The notes beneath the pieces are model-generated. The model ran no database searches. It was not told where the DNA came from and was given only the letters and a program-made list of their open reading frames with translations. From the NCBI GenBank assembly GCA_009784025.1, contig WQVK01000011.1, positions 1-59,735 on the forward strand: 59,735 nucleotides of DNA, read 5' to 3'. A program made the position numbers and the translations under genes. The DNA comes from Defluviitaleaceae bacterium (GTDB lineage Bacteria; Bacillota; Clostridia; Lachnospirales; WQUN01). Numbering within the stretch: position 1 is the stretch's first letter; every line of letters starts with the position of its first letter. Below, one piece after another: positions 57,299 through 59,735 of the stretch.

Positions 57299-57694
57299 AT
57301 GTGCTACGAATTTCAATTATCCACCCCAAGGGAACATTTTTACAATATCACCACACAACTACGTGAGGCCGTGGCCAAAAGTGGCATAAACAGCGGCATT
57401 GCCGTGGTTTACTGCCCCCATACCACCGGCGGCATCACCATAAATGAAAACTCCGACCCAGATGTGGTGCATGACATGCTGTTAGGGCTGGATAAGGCCT
57501 TCCCAGACAGGGCAGAGTTTCGTCACGGGGAGGGCAATAGCTCGGCGCATTTGAAGGCCTCTGCGATGGGGGCCAGCGAGACGATTATCATAGAAAACGG
57601 CAAACCACTGCTGGGTACATGGCAGGGGGTTTATTTCTGCGAGTTTGATGCGCCGCGAAGCCGCCGGTTTTTTGTAAAGGTGATGGGGGCGTGA
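57299..57694 (+). CDS. YjbQ/UPF0047 family protein
   Basis: 131 residues. CPHTTGGITINENSDPDV, HGEGNSSAHLKASAMG and LGTWQGVYFCEFDAPR.R are the family signature. The conserved histidines form a metal-like site. Escherichia coli YjbQ has thiamine phosphate synthase side activity. The physiological role is unsettled. GTGA overlap with the next gene. Confidence 0.94.
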   Translation: MCYEFQLSTPREHFYNITTQLREAVAKSGINSGIAVVYCPHTTGGITINENSDPDVVHDMLLGLDKAFPDRAEFRHGEGNSSAHLKASAMGASETIIIENGKPLLGTWQGVYFCEFDAPRSRRFFVKVMGA

Positions 57695-57996
57695 CGGTAC
57701 ATTTTACGCAGCGGCAGGTAAAAACCATGCAAGCAGCACTGGCGCAATGGGGTGAGGCTGCCCAAGTAGGCCAAGCCGTGGAAGAATGCGCAGAGCTTAT
57801 TGTAGCCTTGCAAAAGTACATCAACCGCAGCCCGCAGCCAGGCATGGCAGATAAAATATTAGACGAAATAGCCGATGTAGAAATGAACCTGGCGCAAATG
57901 CGACTGGTGCTGGGCATTGACGATGAGGCGCTGCACCAGCGGGTAGTGCAGAAGTTTGAGAAGCTAGAGCAATATTTAGCGAAGGATGAGGTATGA
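57691..57996 (+). CDS. MazG-like nucleotide pyrophosphohydrolase
   Basis: 101 residues with GTG start overlapping the yjbQ stop. GQAVEECAELIVALQKY and DKILDEIADVEMNLAQM give the paired E..E and E..D metal motifs of all-alpha NTP pyrophosphatases. It likely cleans house of non-canonical NTPs. Stop overlaps the SDR start. Confidence 0.85.
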   Translation: MTVHFTQRQVKTMQAALAQWGEAAQVGQAVEECAELIVALQKYINRSPQPGMADKILDEIADVEMNLAQMRLVLGIDDEALHQRVVQKFEKLEQYLAKDEV

Positions 57997-58775
57997 TGGC
58001 CGCTAATAAACATGCCGTAGTTACAGGGGGCGCAAATGGAATAGGCCGCTGCATTGTAGAGGCTTTTTTGCGGAACGGCGCGACTGTTTCTGTTATTGAT
58101 ATAGACGAAACCGCAGGGGTTATGCTGCAAAAGCGGCATAGCGGCCTGCGCTTTTTTTGTGGTGATGTGGCGGATAAAGCTACGCTGGAGAGTTTTGTTT
58201 CTACCCTTGCCAGCCCGGTAAACTGCCTGGTTAACAACGCCTGCATTGGGCGGGGCGGGCTGCTTACGGGTTGCTCGTACGAGGATTTTGAATATGTGCA
58301 GCGGGTGGGAGTTACGGCGCCTTATTTTCTCACCAGCTTGCTTGTGCAAGGCGGTTTGCTTACACCCGGCGCTTCTATTGTGAATATATCTTCTACCAGG
58401 GCAAATCAATCCCAGCCAGATACAGAGGCGTATTCTGCGGCAAAGGGCGGGATTTCGGCATTAACACATGCTATGGCCATAAGCCTGGCCGGCAAGGCGC
58501 GGGTTAACGCCATCAACCCCGGTTGGATAGACACGGCTAATTACCGCCAGAGTACGGCTACGGCAATGCCATCCGCTCCGCAGGACACTGCAGACAGCCG
58601 TCATCACCCGGCAGGGCGCATAGGAACACCCGAAGATATCGCAGATATGACCCTATTCCTATGCAGTGAAAAAGCCGGGTTTATCACCGGCGAGAGCATA
58701 AACATAGACGGCGGAATGAGCCGTCTAATGGTGTACCACAACGACCATGGCTGGAAGCTAAAGGTGCAGCCATGA
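57993..58775 (+). CDS. Short-chain dehydrogenase/reductase
   Basis: 260 residues. Cofactor motif TGGANGIG, VIDID (acid favouring NAD), NNAC, catalytic Ser in NISSTRA and YSAAKGG, then NPGWIDT and the C-terminal GESINIDGGMS. Substrate unknown. Two adjacent ATG codons are possible starts. Embedded in an operon with overlaps at both ends. Confidence 0.92.
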   Translation: MMAANKHAVVTGGANGIGRCIVEAFLRNGATVSVIDIDETAGVMLQKRHSGLRFFCGDVADKATLESFVSTLASPVNCLVNNACIGRGGLLTGCSYEDFEYVQRVGVTAPYFLTSLLVQGGLLTPGASIVNISSTRANQSQPDTEAYSAAKGGISALTHAMAISLAGKARVNAINPGWIDTANYRQSTATAMPSAPQDTADSRHHPAGRIGTPEDIADMTLFLCSEKAGFITGESINIDGGMSRLMVYHNDHGWKLKVQP

Positions 58776-59443
58776 TATGGCAACCCGCCGCCGCAAAGAA
58801 AATATCAACCCTGCTGGCGGGTATGCTGGCGATAGATGAAATAAAACTAGGCGGCTCGCTGAAAACCCCAGCAGAACTGGACAAATACAGCGATGTGGAT
58901 ATTGAAATTTTCCTACCGGGGGATAAACCTGTCTGTATAAAAACCGTATTGGCGGCAGTGGCAGAGGAATTTAGCCCGGTGTTTGGCTACGAAATAATAG
59001 CCCATGCCCGCAAAGATGTGATACGTCTTTGCCTGGAAGATGGCAAGCGTTTTGACCTGCTTTTTCGCTACCCAGTGGATAAACAGCCCCAGCCGGAGGC
59101 CAATGAAACAGACATGATGGTGAACCAGTTTTGGTTCATGGCGGCTATGGTTTTAGCCAAGCTTGGGCGCAGGGATAATCTTATTGCGGCGCATCTTGCC
59201 CTGGAAATATGCCAGATTATTATCGTGATGCAAATGCTACAGCGCGACCGCCAAAAGGGTACAAATATCCATAGGTTTGGGGATGATGAAGCCGTGCCTG
59301 TGCTAGATATCCCGCCGCTTGTGGGGGATAACCGGGAAAGAATCCTTGCTATAGTTTTCTCTGCGGCGGCCTGTATGGATGCAGCCGCAGTGGAGCTTGG
59401 CTACGGCCAAAAAAGCGAGATTCTGCGGGGGATGCTTATATGA
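58772..59443 (+). CDS. Nucleotidyltransferase-like protein
   Basis: 223 residues. Pol-beta type motif GGSLKTPAELDKYSDVDIEIF (G-S then D-x-D) and the third carboxylate in FDLLFRYP. A helical C-terminal part follows. Resembles the aminoglycoside 6-adenylyltransferase/MNT group, but no resistance function can be concluded. The ATG overlaps the SDR stop (ATGA). Confidence 0.8.
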   Translation: MIWQPAAAKKISTLLAGMLAIDEIKLGGSLKTPAELDKYSDVDIEIFLPGDKPVCIKTVLAAVAEEFSPVFGYEIIAHARKDVIRLCLEDGKRFDLLFRYPVDKQPQPEANETDMMVNQFWFMAAMVLAKLGRRDNLIAAHLALEICQIIIVMQMLQRDRQKGTNIHRFGDDEAVPVLDIPPLVGDNRERILAIVFSAAACMDAAAVELGYGQKSEILRGMLI

Positions 59444-59735
59444 GCAACCCAGTGCAGGAAGTTTACGCCACCCTGGAGGCTTACCATGGTAACCTGCAAT
59501 GGTGGCCTGCAAAAACCCCATATGAAGTAATGGTTGGCGCGGTGTTAACCCAAAATACCGCCTGGGGTAATGTAGAGCTGGCCATAGCCAATTTTGAAAG
59601 CTTAACCCCGCAGTTTGTGCAAAAAGTTGCAATGGAAGAACTGATGAAAATAATCCGCCCTGCCGGGTTTTTTCGGCAGAAGGCGGCTTATTTGAAAGCC
59701 GTGACAGAATGGTTCGCAAAGTATGGCTTTTGCGC
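59440..59735 (+). CDS. Endonuclease III-like HhH-GPD glycosylase, N-terminal part (runs off the window)
   Basis: 98 codons visible. WWPAKTPYEVMVGAVLTQNTAWGNVELAI and GFFRQKAAYLKA match the MagIII-like branch of endonuclease III-domain proteins, which remove alkylated purines. The catalytic Lys/Asp region and any iron-sulphur cysteines lie beyond the edge. ATGA overlap with the previous gene. Confidence 0.88.
   Translation, partial: MSNPVQEVYATLEAYHGNLQWWPAKTPYEVMVGAVLTQNTAWGNVELAIANFESLTPQFVQKVAMEELMKIIRPAGFFRQKAAYLKAVTEWFAKYGFC

Overview
The window looks like a chromosomal stretch from an anaerobic, spore-forming member of the Bacillota (class Clostridia). The evidence is gene content. There is a small acid-soluble spore protein with a sigma-G-like promoter, a YtaF-type sporulation membrane protein and a BofC-like protein. 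There is also a CooS/CooF/oxidoreductase operon and many short operons with strong AAGGAGG-type ribosome sites and ATGA start/stop overlaps. No species can be named from the sequence alone.

Layout. 0-0.8 kb: the C-terminal end of a large serine recombinase runs into a tRNA-Leu gene, probably the edge of an integrated element. 1.2-4.2 kb: aromatic amino acid operon (pheA, fused aroE-aroK, aroQ). 4.3-14.5 kb: single genes, including a DUF4430 protein, RecQ, a hybrid histidine kinase, a YhhN-like membrane protein, and a UvrD-type helicase coupled to a 35-residue membrane peptide. 14.5-20 kb: thyA-folA, then polA-coaE-lytic transglycosylase. 20-27.5 kb: peptide-binding lipoprotein, NlpC/P60 hydrolase, YtaF, VWA protein, methyltransferase, spore protein. 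27.6-29.7 kb: tRNA-Trp, L28, GH43. 30-34 kb: potABCD polyamine transporter. 34.3-38.7 kb: TraB-like lipoprotein and a VanY/VanR/VanS-like trio. 39.3-43.3 kb: Rrf2 regulator, CooS, CooF, FAD oxidoreductase. 43.6-44.9 kb: two predicted tandem small RNAs, then an ECF sigma factor and a mini membrane partner. 45-50 kb: GNAT/ATP-grasp pair and nadD-yqeK/rsfS/nth. 50-59.7 kb: accessory genes and a tightly packed operon from ThrE to an endonuclease III-like glycosylase.

The most unusual property is the intergenic DNA. Almost every gap is filled by members of a small set of structured repeat families, none with its own transposase here. R1: paired GGTACC palindromes. R2: about 101 bp, two hairpins, TAGA/TCTA ends. 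R3: about 115 bp, TATAGTGAAATAA ends. R4: 164 bp, 22-bp perfect inverted ends. R5: about 37-bp terminator-like hairpin. R6: about 115 bp, tandem. R7: about 112 bp, ATACTAATCT ends. R8: long inverted arms ending AAAACCGTCAGAGGC, often with R1 in the centre. R9: about 59-bp insert found inside other repeats. Several are nested, giving filled/empty site comparisons that support past mobility. Several also end exactly at gene stop codons or act as terminators.

The best candidates for something new are the two C-rich-loop small RNA units upstream of the ECF sigma factor, the nested repeat system, a CooS homologue that keeps its metal ligands but appears to lack the acid-base residues and histidine tunnel of CO dehydrogenase, and the uvrD-coupled membrane microprotein.
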